Positions 10,523-20,131 of a DNA stretch of 64,000 nucleotides are shown here, piece after piece; the stretch's first letter is position 1; the number at the start of each line of letters is the position of its first letter. Location: positions 3,074,261-3,138,260 of the forward strand of contig JAJEKV010000079.1 in NCBI GenBank assembly GCA_021234155.1, in the 5' to 3' direction. The notes below the pieces were generated by a model. It made no database searches. It was not told the origin of the DNA and saw only the letters and a program-made list of their open reading frames with translations. The translations under genes were made by a program, and so were the position numbers. Origin of the DNA: Isoetes taiwanensis. Taxonomy: Eukaryota > Streptophyta > Lycopodiopsida > Isoetales > Isoetaceae.

Positions 10523-11890
10523 ATGGAGAGGTCCTTCCTTATCCCACTTCTTGTCTTGTTCCTCATTCATCCTGCTTATTCTTCTGTGCACCCTCACTTC
10601 CCATCATGCTCTACATTCCCTAACCTTCCTTGGTGTTCACACCCTTCCCCTCCAGCTCCACATCCACCACCATCCCCACCACCTCCATCACCTCCCCCAC
10701 CCCCGTCTCCTCCACCTCCACCCTCACCACCACCACCCTCTCCTCCACCACCATCCCCCACCACCTCCATCACCTCCCCCCCCCCCTCCTCCTCCACCTC
10801 CACCCTCCCCCACCACCGCCCTCTCCTCCACCACCTCCATCTCCTCCACCTCCACCCTCCCCACCACCACCCTCTCCTCCACCACCACCACCACCTCCCC
10901 CACCTCCATCTCCTCCGCCTCCCCACCCCACTCTCTCCTCCACCACTCTCACCATCTCCACCACCTCCATCACCCCCATCTCCTCCACCCTCCCCACCAC
11001 CACCCTCTCCTCCACCACCGCCACCATCCCCACCGCCTCCATCTCCACCACCCCCATCTCCTCCACCTCCACCCTCCCCACCACCACCCCTCGCCTCCAC
11101 CACCGCCACCATCCCCACCGCCCCATCTCCACCCTCACCCTCACCACCTCCACCATCTTCCACCACCTCCCCCACCTCCATCTCCTCCACCTCCACCCTC
11201 CCCACCACCACCCTCTCCTCCACCACCTCCTCCATCTCCACCCCCACCCTCACCACCTCCACCATCTCCACCACCTCCATCTCCTCCACCGCCACCCTCA
11301 CCACCACCACCCTCTCCGCCACCACCACCTTCGCCTCCACCACCATCTCCACCACCTCCAACTCCTCCACCGCCATCTCCACACCCCCACCACCTCCGCC
11401 ATCCCCACCACCTCCACCCTCGCCACCACCACCGCTCCACCTCCTCCATCACCACCACCTCCCTCTCTCCACCCCCCACCCCTTCTCCTCCCCCACCCTC
11501 ACCACCTCCCCCATCTCCTCCACCTCCTTCTCCACCCCCACCTCCATCCCCTCCACCCCCTTCTCCTCCTCCACCCTCGCCACCTCCCCATCTCCTCCAC
11601 CTCCACCACCGCCCCCACCCCCCCCACCTTCACCGCCCGCCTCCCTCTCCACCTCCACCCCTCCTCCACCATCTCCTCGAAGGGGACCCCCACCTCCCCC
11701 TCCACCTTCTTGTCTTACAGATGCAACTACTCTTATTGCGGTATGCCAACAAAATTCACAGCTATGGTGTAGCCGAAGCAATGCCAGAAATCCAAACTTT
11801 GGAAAGACTTGCAACTGCAAACGCGATACGAATAGAATCGTGCAATTTGTTGTTCAAGAACTTCGAACTAGGTGTGGACAATGTAATTAG
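10523..11890 (+). CDS. Secreted proline-rich (extensin-like) protein with a cysteine-rich C-terminal domain
   Basis: A 455-residue frame starts at an ATG behind a good TATA box. Residues 1-20 (MERSFLIPLLVLFLIHPAYS) are a typical signal peptide, so the product should be secreted to the cell wall. A short Cys-containing segment follows (about residues 28-38), then about 340 residues of SPPPP-type repeats, the substrate for proline hydroxylation and arabinosylation in extensins. The last 60 residues are a compact domain with six Cys (CLTD, VCQQ, WCSR, TCNCKR, RCGQCN). In the listed frame the repeat slips between SPPPP, HHHPLL and TTTLSS readings, which implies several internal indels. The repeat DNA has no stop in any of the three plus frames, so the ORF survives them and re-enters frame for the tail. 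Either the gene has genuinely drifted or the repeat is misassembled. No YXY cross-linking motif is obvious. Confidence 0.75.
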   Translation: MERSFLIPLLVLFLIHPAYSSVHPHFPSCSTFPNLPWCSHPSPPAPHPPPSPPPPSPPPPPSPPPPPSPPPPSPPPPSPTTSITSPPPSSSTSTLPHHRPLLHHLHLLHLHPPHHHPLLHHHHHLPHLHLLRLPTPLSPPPLSPSPPPPSPPSPPPSPPPPSPPPPPPSPPPPSPPPPSPPPPPSPPPPLASTTATIPTAPSPPSPSPPPPSSTTSPTSISSTSTLPTTTLSSTTSSISTPTLTTSTISTTSISSTATLTTTTLSATTTFASTTISTTSNSSTAISTPPPPPPSPPPPPSPPPPLHLLHHHHLPLSTPHPFSSPTLTTSPISSTSFSTPTSIPSTPFSSSTLATSPSPPPPPPPPPPPPSPPASLSTSTPPPPSPRRGPPPPPPPSCLTDATTLIAVCQQNSQLWCSRSNARNPNFGKTCNCKRDTNRIVQFVVQELRTRCGQCN

Positions 11891-13059
11891 AGGTTCTATA
11901 AATATTGTTATTTACTCTAGAGTTTGAGTAATAACATATTTATATTTTTTTTGGGTTTTAAAATATAAAGCGAATATTAATACAATTATCATAATTTATA
12001 TAAGACCAAAGTGCGATGCCATGATGTGGTATTGGATGTGATCATGTGGTGGTTCACTAAGAGTTTATGTAGTTTTCATGGGGTCTTGTGCTTGATTTGT
12101 CTCTAATTTTTTTGAATAGATAAAATTATTAAGTGTGCATTTGTGTTTCTAATAGATGTGAATGGAACTATATATAATATGTATATTTTATGAGCTATGA
12201 GAAAGAACTAAAATGTGGGAAGTTCAAATCAGCGTGCCTATATAAGTTGGATTGCATTGCTTTATGAAATGATGTGATTAGGAACCTGCAGACAAATGTG
12301 ATATTTCAATTATTGTAGGTACAAAATACATCTTGGTGTTTTATTAGCACTACCTCATAGTGCCTACTCCATATATTCCGGTTTATAATGCAGATTTACA
12401 CTAGATCTAGTCGAAAATTAGAACTCTAGAAATATGCCAACAATATGTAAGAGAATTAAGGGACCTTATTTTTCAAGTAATGGCCTCTGAAAAAAGTAAG
12501 AGCATATTGCAGTTTGGTGCTAGCAAACTCGCGGCTTAATCTTTTAGTTCTTGACGACGTACCTTCCACTTCGATTTTTGGTCTGCAAGAATTTCCTCCT
12601 CTTCCTAGGTTGTCAATCAATGTCTACTTCTCCCAACCCCCTCTTGCTTCTTGGTTCTAAGGATAGGTTACATACGTACTTGTCAAAACTTTTGTACATA
12701 TTTTTCCTGGAAAACAAGTACTTTAGAAGTATATAATATATTTTTGGTAGTTTTTAACCTTAACCAGAAAAAAAAATCATGGTGCATCTGTGATGCTCAA
12801 AGGTTGTGGTCGCGTGATGTTCAACTTGCAATCGTGTTATTTGCAAGATGCAGACACGTCCAAATTCACCTTTGCGGCTGCATCATTCAATATATGCGGC
12901 CGATAGGATAGGCTTTGCGGCCGCAATGACGATGATTGTGGCTGCAAATGCCAATAATACATATGAGATTTGTGTCAAATTTAGAAAAAATTACCTAAAT
13001 GCCCCTAATATTTTGTGAATTTTACCAAAATAGCCATTGTGCTTCACTTATTTCCCTAA
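11891..13059. other. 3' flank of the extensin-like gene; no other gene recognised
   Basis: It begins with an AT-rich stretch that would hold the 3' UTR and poly(A) signal (several AATAAA-like near matches, none decisive). The rest has only short chance frames. Confidence 0.45.
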
Positions 13060-13890
13060 ATGCCCCAGGTCACAAAATACTATTGTATTATAACGTTTTT
13101 TTACGAAATTACCAAAGCAAAAGGCATAGGTTCCTGTAAGGGTTTTTGGAGGGAGGTAGAAGGAGCAAGCAATTTTGGTGGCCGAACTTTAGAGTATCAT
13201 ATTTGGGCAACCAGAGGTCCTTTTGAGTTTGATTCTTGGAGCTAGAAGCATCTCTTGAAGTGCAAGAAATTGCAAGTGGTTCGGAGGCCGATGCATGAAG
13301 AATTTCTCAGGTGGATTGTTGTTGGCTCTACCCCTCACACAATATGCCTCAAAAATTGGCCTCTTCCACATACAACAGAGGATTGGAGGTTCTGAATCAT
13401 ATTATTCTATGAGACAGATTCAATTTCTAGACACCCATATCCGTACCATTGAGCCTTGCTTTTGCGACAATCAAGGGAGGCAAGTATTGCTAGATACATG
13501 CAGAACACAGGAAAAGCAAAAGTGAGCTATTACTTTCGGGACTTCAACCCCCAGATGACACTTGGTCCTCAATTATATCTATCAGTTCAGATGCCTAAAT
13601 ATCTTGTTCATGCTATTGCCAAGTTCAGAATGAGGTCACACAGGCGTATGATAGAAGTTGGACGATGGATGAAGCTGGAAAAGAAGGATAGACTTTGTAC
13701 TTGTAAATTGGGTGGGGTGGAATCGGAAGAACACGCGGTTTTTAGATGTCATAAGCACGACAGTATTTGAGCAAAATTCTCGCCCTTGAGATGGAATAGT
13801 TCATATTTAGTGGAGTTCTTCAATGACATAGACCATTTGAAACAAGTTGGCAGGTTTATACATGAGTTACTTGATAGCGTCAAATAAAAT
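13060..13890 (+). pseudogene. 3' fragment of a LINE-type (non-LTR) reverse transcriptase ORF
   Basis: Two frames joined by frameshifts give the C-terminal zinc-binding region of non-LTR retrotransposon polyproteins. At about 13590-13770 it reads KYLVHAIAKFRMRSHRRMIE, then GRWMKLEKKDRLCTCKLGG, then VESEEHAVFRCHKH. This is the familiar pattern in which FR..H...IE.GR is followed by R.C..C....E.E.H....C. Downstream in-frame text (LVEFFNDIDHLKQVGRFIHE) matches the usual last helix before the stop. The reverse transcriptase proper is missing, so this is a 5'-truncated, dead copy. Confidence 0.65.
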
Positions 13891-13938
13891 GATTAAACAT
13901 TGTACTTTGTCCCATAGCCGTTTTGGCTCCCGTGGACG

Positions 13939-14420
13939 TTAATATACACTTAAAGTTGCATCCCAACACATTAGGAATACTCTATAGTTTCCAGGAAACA
14001 TATTGTTTGTTATGATCACAGAGTTGATCTTAGATCCATTATAGGATGCATATAGGACTATGTTGCCATGTCCAAGAAAGGAACTGCCAACAATTTCAAG
14101 CTGCACATGGTCATTTGCAACTATGAAGTTCCAGTCTAAATGGACAACCAATTATTCGGGTCTCACTAGCTTGCGCATGGACCCCTATGTAATTTCCTTG
14201 CAACATATTTGCCTAGCCCTTTATCAAGATTCCCAGTGATGGAAATAATGTTGTTTGATATACCATTATCACTCCCTACAAGGTTTAACTCATTGTGAAT
14301 GGTATGATTTCCCCAATTTATATATTGACTTACAAAGCAATTGAAGTATAAATCTCAAGGTCTGCTTCTGTTGATAGGCCATTGATTTCAAAATGAGAAA
14401 TATAAGTTGTCAGCAGTAGT
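13939..14420 (-). pseudogene. Fragment resembling a QRT3-like (GH28, right-handed beta-helix) protein
   Basis: The 3' part (13939-14151) reads LDWNFIVANDHVQLEIVGSS, then FLGHGNIVLYAS, then INSVIITNNMFPGN. This is the short-strand, N-rich pattern of a parallel beta-helix, and the wording is close to the C-terminal part of plant QRT3-like polygalacturonase-family proteins (about '...FLG...VVLK...NIVDNMF'). Further upstream on the same strand, pieces such as DNGISNNIISITGNLDK and FEINGLSTEADLEIYTS lie in shifted frames. There is no N-terminus, no signal peptide and no catalytic Asp region, so it is a broken exon or pseudogene. A different beta-helix family is possible. Confidence 0.45.
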
Positions 14421-14952
14421 TCTTATTGCATGAGATAACAACAGACCTCCAGTCCTGAAGCTTGCATCTAGAATTAAATCCATGAATTTAATATCCTCAA
14501 ATGCAACGGAAGGCTTCTTGCCGTATCCTCAAACTTGTATTGTTTGTAAGAGGTTTCAAACCCAATTCATTTGTTTTCTTATCCATGATTCTTAAGTGGT
14601 TCACTATTGATACGCCCCATGGCCCTGGGAGCTAAGCTGCTGTGCAGCGCAAACCATGCACAAAACAAGGTGCAGTGTTGGGCAAACTTTTTAGGTCCCA
14701 TCAGAAAATTTTCTACGATTATTTTGACCTATCGGATATCTTATGTTTAGAGTGTTCCCCGGACTTTCCCAACACTTACCAGGTGTATATTCCGGCATAT
14801 TCCCATCTGGTTGGCCTTTGAGATTAAAGAAGCCTTTCACCACATGCAGATGCCATTTTGAATCTTTGAAGCACGAGCTCTTGCAGGGGCATGGATGGCA
14901 TGCTCCTTTGGCTCTTTCATTTGTCTTCTATCCCGCGCTAATTTTTGCCCCA
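14421..14952. other. No gene recognised
   Basis: Short frames only. This would contain the upstream promoter of the P450 gene, but no clear TATA box is visible. Confidence 0.4.
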
Positions 14953-15138
14953 AAGCTGGCTATGGCAGAACGACGCTTGTTATGGAGGCGCATCGCCATA
15001 GCGACCCTTATGCTCATCTTCACTCTGGTACGTTGTAAATCTCCAGCATTTTGGTTCATTCTTGGCTATGGCAGCAGGATGCATGCTATGGAGCATCGCC
15101 ATAGCGACCCTTATGCTCATCTTCATTATGATACATAT
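14953..15138 (+). repeat. Direct duplication of the P450 N-terminal anchor-coding segment
   Basis: Two adjacent copies, about 14953-15030 and 15060-15138, share CTATGGCAG at the start and GCGACCCTTATGCTCATCTT near the end. The offset is about 107 bp, which is not a multiple of three. Copy one codes for MAERRLLWRRIAIATLMLIF and copy two for MAAGCMLWSIAIATLMLIF, the membrane anchor used by the intact P450 frame. The upstream copy runs out of frame into the second. It may act as an upstream ORF or alternative first exon, or be a simple tandem duplication. Confidence 0.75.
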
Positions 15139-16540
15139 AAGTAAGTCCTCAAAATGGCTTAGATATCCTCCAGGGCCAAGAGGCTGGCCAATATTTGGTA
15201 GTTTAGCAAAGTTTGCAGCCTTTTTCAACATAGACGAGGTGAAGAAACTGCAATACAAATATGGCCCAATATATTGTATCAAAGCTGGATCCGTTCCCAT
15301 CATCTTTATCACCAAGGCTTCTATTGCATATGAAGCCATGATCCAAAAGGGTGCAGTTTTTGCATCAAGGCCTTCCCTGCCTCAAAATGCAATCCTGAAT
15401 AACTACAGAAGAGATATTGGTGCTTCACCTTATGGTCCTAGATGGAGATCTCTAAGAAAAAACCTTGTAGGAGGCGTTTTAAGTCCCTCTAAATTGGCCA
15501 CTTATTCAAGCGTTAGGAAGGAAGCTATTGATAAGCTCCTTAGCAGGCTCAGAAGTGAGGCTGACACTAGAAATGGCCTTGTTTCTCTGAAAACAAATAT
15601 CAGGCTATGTATTTTTGAGATCATGGCTTATATATGTTTTGGAAGGCATTTGGAAGAGAATGTACTGACAGAAATGAACCAGTTATTAAAAGAAATTTTT
15701 ACATGTGCTAGATACGATCTGGGTGATTTTATACCATGGCTAAGTTTTCTTCCTAGCAAACAGTTCAATAAGGCTTATAAGCTGGCAGAAAGACAGAATG
15801 CTTTTTTTATTCCACTCATCCAGGAAAGCAAGAGGCTGAGAGAAGAGGGCAAGATCAAGACAGATTGTTACATCAACACTCTGATTGAAATGAATGCACT
15901 AGGCAGAGAAGAAGAACTGTCGGAAAGGGACATGGTAATTCTATGCACAGAAATACTAAATGCAGGTGTAGATACAACATCAAACACAATAGAATGGGCC
16001 ATGGCAAACATCATCAAGCATCCAAATATTCAGGCTAAATTAGTTGAAGAATTGGAAAGGGTTGCACGAAACAGGGCAATAGTTGAAAAAGACATAGATA
16101 ACATGCCATATTTACAAGCAGTTGCAAAGGAGACTCTGAGAAAGCATGTTCCTGGTGACAACAGTATTGTACATAGTGTTACAGAACCTGTTAACCTTGC
16201 TGGCTATGAGATACCTACAAATGCTTTGGTTCATGTGAATATAATAAGCATAGGACTTGATCCAAAGACTTGGCCTGATCCTGAAGCTTTCTTGCCTGAG
16301 AGAATGCTTGGTTCAAATGTGGATATTACTGGAGCTAAGGAGTTGATGATGATGCCTTTTGGTGCTGGAAGAAGGATCTGTCCTGGTTTAGGCATTGCCA
16401 TGTTGCATATTCATCTTATTGTAGCGCGCCTATTGCATCAGTTTGAGTGGATTGCCCAAGAAAATCTGGATCTGAGTAGCAAACGCGAACTTGCTGTTGT
16501 TCTTGCCCAGGCTTTGCAAGCTTCCATAAGAATAAGATGA
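15068..16540 (+). CDS. Cytochrome P450 monooxygenase, clan 71, CYP77-like
   Basis: An intact, intronless 490-residue frame, normal length for a plant microsomal P450. Residues about 8-24 form the hydrophobic ER anchor. The proline hinge PPGP is at 34-37, the I-helix oxygen-binding motif AGVDTT at 299-304, the K-helix ETLR at 355-358, PERM (for the usual PERF) at 410-413, and the heme loop PFGAGRRICPG at 430-440 with Cys438 as heme ligand. VTEPVNLAGYEIP and the region after the heme loop (GLGIAMLHIHLIVARLLHQF, then EW) resemble CYP77 proteins, which oxidise fatty acids for cutin in seed plants. The substrate here is inferred only from family. I chose the ATG at 15068; an earlier in-frame TTG at 15062 is not a likely start. 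It should use NADPH-cytochrome P450 reductase at the ER. The frame is undamaged while everything around it is decayed, so it is probably functional. Confidence 0.93.
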   Translation: MAAGCMLWSIAIATLMLIFIMIHISKSSKWLRYPPGPRGWPIFGSLAKFAAFFNIDEVKKLQYKYGPIYCIKAGSVPIIFITKASIAYEAMIQKGAVFASRPSLPQNAILNNYRRDIGASPYGPRWRSLRKNLVGGVLSPSKLATYSSVRKEAIDKLLSRLRSEADTRNGLVSLKTNIRLCIFEIMAYICFGRHLEENVLTEMNQLLKEIFTCARYDLGDFIPWLSFLPSKQFNKAYKLAERQNAFFIPLIQESKRLREEGKIKTDCYINTLIEMNALGREEELSERDMVILCTEILNAGVDTTSNTIEWAMANIIKHPNIQAKLVEELERVARNRAIVEKDIDNMPYLQAVAKETLRKHVPGDNSIVHSVTEPVNLAGYEIPTNALVHVNIISIGLDPKTWPDPEAFLPERMLGSNVDITGAKELMMMPFGAGRRICPGLGIAMLHIHLIVARLLHQFEWIAQENLDLSSKRELAVVLAQALQASIRIR

Positions 16541-16718
16541 GAAGCTTTAATTGATCTGGCATGGAAATTCTCTCCTCCAATACCTCTTATGGGTATCTTG
16601 CTCTATTAAACTTAGATATGGCTAAAATCTGTAGCTTCAATGTATGTATAGTGTAATTCAACTATATTATCATTTACACATTTGCATTTACGTAACTCAA
16701 ACGGACAGACCAACTTTG

Positions 16719-16859
16719 ACATGATGTGGAACAGCAACAAGGAGTGGATTCCTGTCCTGGAATGGGACCCAGCAGCCAGGAGCGCTGGTTAGGCGCGACT
16801 GGCTGCTGGCTCCCATACCAGGACAGGAATCCATGACTTGTTGCTGCTCCACGACATGG
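16719..16859. repeat. Long imperfect hairpin (about 61-nt arms) downstream of the P450
   Basis: The left arm 16719-16779 and right arm 16799-16859 are complementary with about ten mismatches around a 19-nt loop. Shared blocks include GGATTCCTGTCCTGG, CAGCAACAAG and AGCAGCCAG. The fold lies about 180 bp after the P450 stop codon and could be in its 3' UTR or an independent transcript. Size and pairing are compatible with a plant miRNA or siRNA precursor or with a small foldback transposon. The mature family is not one I recognise. Confidence 0.75.
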
Positions 16860-18100
16860 CTTGTTGCAGCAGAGAGGAAAGATTGGCGACTCGTTGGAGC
16901 AGGTCACCCAAGAATGAAGAAGCACTTTCTATTCTTGATTAGAATGATCTCCAATTGGCAGTCTTTGATTGGATGACAAGCAAGAATGAATACCTACTTG
17001 CCTTAGACATAATAGTTGAGCCTTCATAGCTCAACCTTCAAGCATAAGGTCAATGGGTCACTATTAGCATAAGGTCAATGGGCCACTATTATCATCTTTA
17101 ATTATAATCAAAATTAGGAAACAAGGAAATATAGTCTCTTGAAATCAAGTTCCATTTTGACAACGCATATGCTTTTAAACCCACGTCCTCGCAAGTTATT
17201 TAGATCTAACCGTCCCTGGTTAGATCTGATCGTCCCTGACTGTTAGATCTGATTGTGGTTATTATCTAGAACTCTCGGAGTATTCCTTTTTATGAAATAT
17301 TCTAAGAATTACTAAATCTTTCGAATATTTTTTTTGTAAGAAGTACTCCATCATTCGTTTGTTTCCGGCAAAAATCCCCTGCTCTCTCTGTTCCGGCAAA
17401 AATCCTTGCTCTGCTCTGCCATACCTTTGTATGCAAGTTTGATCCAACTCTGACTTTCGTTTTCGACATTGTGCTCACATCTCGAAACGAATCGAAGGTA
17501 CCCATCTGAAAAATCTCCAACAATCCCCTGTTTTTAACAAAATTTCTAAAATCCAATCCTGTTTCTGAGATGTAATCTTTGTTTCTAAAACAAACTTAAG
17601 CCCTTGTTAATTCAAGCAAGAGATTTGAAAATTCATGCCCAATTTAACAATCTTCGAACGGTCTCAGACTGACAGATGTTCCAAGCTTTGCCTTCCAGGA
17701 TGCCGACGTAATTAAGCCTAATATTCTTGCTCCTGGATCTCTGATCTTAGGCGCCCGGATCGGAATCCATGAACCAAATTTTCAAGGTAAGAATTTAAAC
17801 CCCCTAAATGCTCGAAACAGAGCATCTAGTCAGATTTTTTTCCTGATGAAGACCCTAATTTTTTTTCTTTGTAGGGAAGAAATTTGCCATAGTTTCCGGC
17901 ACCAGCATGGCCACTTCTCATATCGTCGTGATTGCTGCACCGATCAAATGCAAGTTAGCTTGAGCTGTGCTGCCATAGCTTCGGCTATGGTGTCCATATT
18001 GTTCAATGTTCTGCACAAAGAAAACCTCTTGCAGCACAAAAAAATGTAAAGCCGGAGAACAGGCTACCACACTTGGAGTAAAACTTGTTAGGACATGAGT
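16860..18100. other. No gene recognised; short local repeats
   Basis: A 26-bp tandem pair (AGCATAAGGTCAATGGG) lies at about 17040-17096, and three partial repeats of TTAGATCT.CGTCCCTG at about 17195-17260. No protein-like frames are present. Confidence 0.5.
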
Positions 18101-18258
18101 TTAAGGCTGGGTTCACATGCAACCATCGCCAAAGAGGGGCCTGTTTTGCCCTGTGCTAATCGGGGATGGCAGATGGTCCATGGCAAATAAACCTCAGAGG
18201 CCGGTAGGCCAAGAGGGTTATTTACCATATCCTAGAGAGGGAGGGTTGGCCTCCCTTA

Positions 18259-18401
18259 GAGCCGGTTCACATGCAACAATGGTGGGAGAGGGGCCCTGTT
18301 ATACCCTTTGTAAATCTGTGATTGGTCGGTGATGGTGGGCGTAAAATGGCATGGCATTTTACATGATGGCGAAGGTCGCGATGGTGCATGTGAATCCAGC
18401 C
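18259..18401. mobile_element. 143-bp MITE nested in the larger element, flanked by TTA
   Basis: The left end GAGCCGGTTCACATGCAAC and the right end (reverse complement GGCTGGATTCACATGCACC) are inverted repeats. TTA occurs immediately outside both ends (18256-18258 and 18402-18404). The ends resemble those of the enclosing 18101-18990 element, so this is a shorter relative that inserted into it. A third partial end (CAGTTCACATGCAAGATGG) follows at once at 18409. Confidence 0.7.
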
Positions 18402-18742
18402 TTAGAGCCAGTTCACATGCAAGATGGCGCCTTAACCGGCAGGCTTTCTAATCCACGAAATCACTGCCGTTGATTCAAGCTCTGTTATAGAGCATAACAA
18501 TCAGCAGCGTGAGCCTGGGAGCCCCGGATGCATCAGCTGAGCCCAAGATTTAGCCTCGGATGCTGATAATCCAGGCTGGGAACTGATAACCTAGGTATGG
18601 GCGATGCCGAGCCTGAAATAAACGATCTGGGGAGCTGATAAACGATCAGGGGAGCTGTGGGTGCAGCTTCGGGTGAGCTGATAAACGATCTGGGCAGCTA
18701 TGGGTGCAGCAGCTTCAGGTGAGGCAGCTTGCCTGCCGGTTA

Positions 18743-18870
18743 AGGGGGTTAATTCCCCTTGCTTGCCTGTTATGGCAAATAAACAGGCGAGCCCGCAAAT
18801 AAACAGGCTCGCCCTCCCGGGCTCGCCTGTTTATTTGCCATAACAGGCTCGCAAGGGGAATTAACCCCCT
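18743..18870. repeat. Near-perfect foldback (about 53-nt arms)
   Basis: The left arm 18743-18795 (AGGGGGTTAATTCCCCTTGC then GTTATGGCAAATAAACAGG) pairs almost perfectly with the right arm 18817-18870. The 21-nt centre (18796-18816) repeats part of the arm again. Such fidelity suggests a young foldback element or gene conversion between arms. A related foldback lies at 19750-19866. Confidence 0.85.
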
Positions 18871-18990
18871 CATCACCGTCACGTAAAAAGGCAAGCCCTT
18901 TTACACACACCATCATCAGCCATGGCAAAAAAGCACAAGGCAGAACAGGCCCCTCTCCGGCGATGGTTGCATTTGAACCCAGCCTAAACT

Positions 18991-19749
18991 GAGAGGATTA
19001 TTTGCCATGATCCTGGAGAGGGGAGGGTTATCCTCCTCTTAACCGGCAGTTCCTCGGATATTTTGATCCTGGCCATTAGATGCAGTTCCATTATTAGGCA
19101 TAATGTGAGACCCCAGCCTTTTTATCATGATAAACAGGCCAGACTGGCATGTTTATCATGATAAACAAGCTGGTTGTTGTTAGGGTGGACTGGTAAGCTT
19201 TGAAGAATCCAAAGATGGAGGTCGGACGAAACTCAGAACTTCTTCAAAAGCAAGCTTGTGCTGCTACAACGGCTTCCGGAGCTCGGACTCCATGGAATCC
19301 TCGCTCCCTGGCACTCCGCGGAACCTCCATAGCCAAGCTCTGGCAGTTTACACTGTCGGACTCCTGTTGTTGCAAAAAGATCTGCGAATTTTGAGCATAT
19401 GAAGATGCAGAGAGCGCCCATATGAAGATGCAGAAAGCGCAGGAGCTGCACTCATTCCGCCCGCATCTTCGTTCCAATTTGGCGATGGAGCTTCTCTGAT
19501 TGATCCCAGAAGAAAAAACTGGTTGTACAATTCATCCTGTTTGGGGGCAAAATTGAATCGATTTGAACCCATTTTACTGGGGATTTCTTATTGCGTATAA
19601 AAATCTGCTTTGTTCCGGCATCATTCTGTAGAGGGCATTCAGATCTCCTCCAGCGTCAATTTTTCCTGTCCTGCCTGCTCTCTTCGTACTTCATAGTCCC
19701 ATATCTTTATCCAAAGGTCAATAGTGCAAAATCTCCTCGGAACTCCCGG
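18991..19749. other. No gene recognised; MITE-derived edges
   Basis: Fragments of the foldback families (for example TTAACCGGCAG at about 19041) and short chance frames at 19200-19570. No protein-like sequence. Confidence 0.45.
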
Positions 19750-19866
19750 TTAAAGGGGTTAAAACCCCCTTTCTCAGCCATTATGGCAAATAAATGGGCT
19801 CGTCCCCCCGGGCTCGCCCGTTTATTTGCTATAATGGCCTCGAAAGGGAGTTTAACCCCTTCTTAA
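19750..19866. repeat. Second foldback of the same family as 18743-18870
   Basis: The arms 19750-19800 and 19809-19866 pair around a CCCCCCGG centre. The arm contains TTATGGCAAATAAATGGGCT, a diverged version of the arm in the other foldback, and both end in GGGTTAA / TTAACCCC-type sequence. Mispairs are more numerous than in the 18.7-kb copy, so it is probably older. Confidence 0.8.
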
Positions 19867-20022
19867 CAAGAGCGTAACTGTAAACAATATCGTAACTGGC
19901 TGCTGGAATTTTCGATGGCTTGATTTCATGCAACCACGTCAGCTATACCAATTTCACATAACGCTAATTTTTGGAATTATTCTACATCATTCGAATCTTA
20001 GCAAAATGATCGGCTCCCCAGG

Positions 20023-20131
20023 GTAAGCTGTCTGATCCAACATTCCCGACTTGCTCCGATGAGCTCCTCCTAGTTGCCACCAGTTGCAGCATCCACCGGA
20101 CAAGCAGGGAATGTTGTCCCAGACAGCTTAC
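20023..20131. repeat. Hairpin of about 39-nt arms (small-RNA precursor-like)
   Basis: GTAAGCTGTCTGATCCAACA at 20023 pairs with the end of the segment at 20131 (reverse complement GTAAGCTGTCTGGGACAACA), and pairing continues through ATTCCC..CTTG. The loop is about 31 nt. The size fits a plant miRNA-type fold, but no known mature sequence is recognisable. Confidence 0.65.

Larger units (their letters stand above)
18101..18990. mobile_element. Nested non-autonomous DNA element (Tourist/PIF-Harbinger-like MITE)
   Basis: The ends are inverted over about 55 bp: AGGCTGGGTTCACATGCAAC at the left and its near reverse complement at about 18966-18985. Internally both ends continue with GAGAGGGGCCTGTT-type sequence. 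The flanks read TTTA and TAAA around GGCTGGG...CCCAGCC, so a 3-bp TAA/TTA duplication is plausible, as is usual for PIF/Harbinger. It contains at least two further palindromic elements, listed separately, and codes for nothing. Superfamily assignment rests only on the end sequence style and TSD length. Confidence 0.65.

Noticed and set aside
10594-11820. Long minus-strand glycine-rich or Val/Glu-rich ORFs through the extensin repeat
   Set aside because: They are the complement of CCA/CCT/TCC repeats, which lack stops on both strands. The TATA box, signal peptide and Cys tail all support the plus strand.
10551-11927. Overlapping 458- and 380-residue plus-strand ORFs
   Set aside because: Alternative frames of the same stop-free repeat. 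They lack the signal peptide at an ATG start and the coherent Cys-rich end.
20093-20131. miR166-star-like word GGAATGTTGTC in a hairpin
   Set aside because: The opposite arm does not give the mature miR166 sequence and the spacing is wrong. The match is limited to about 11 bases.
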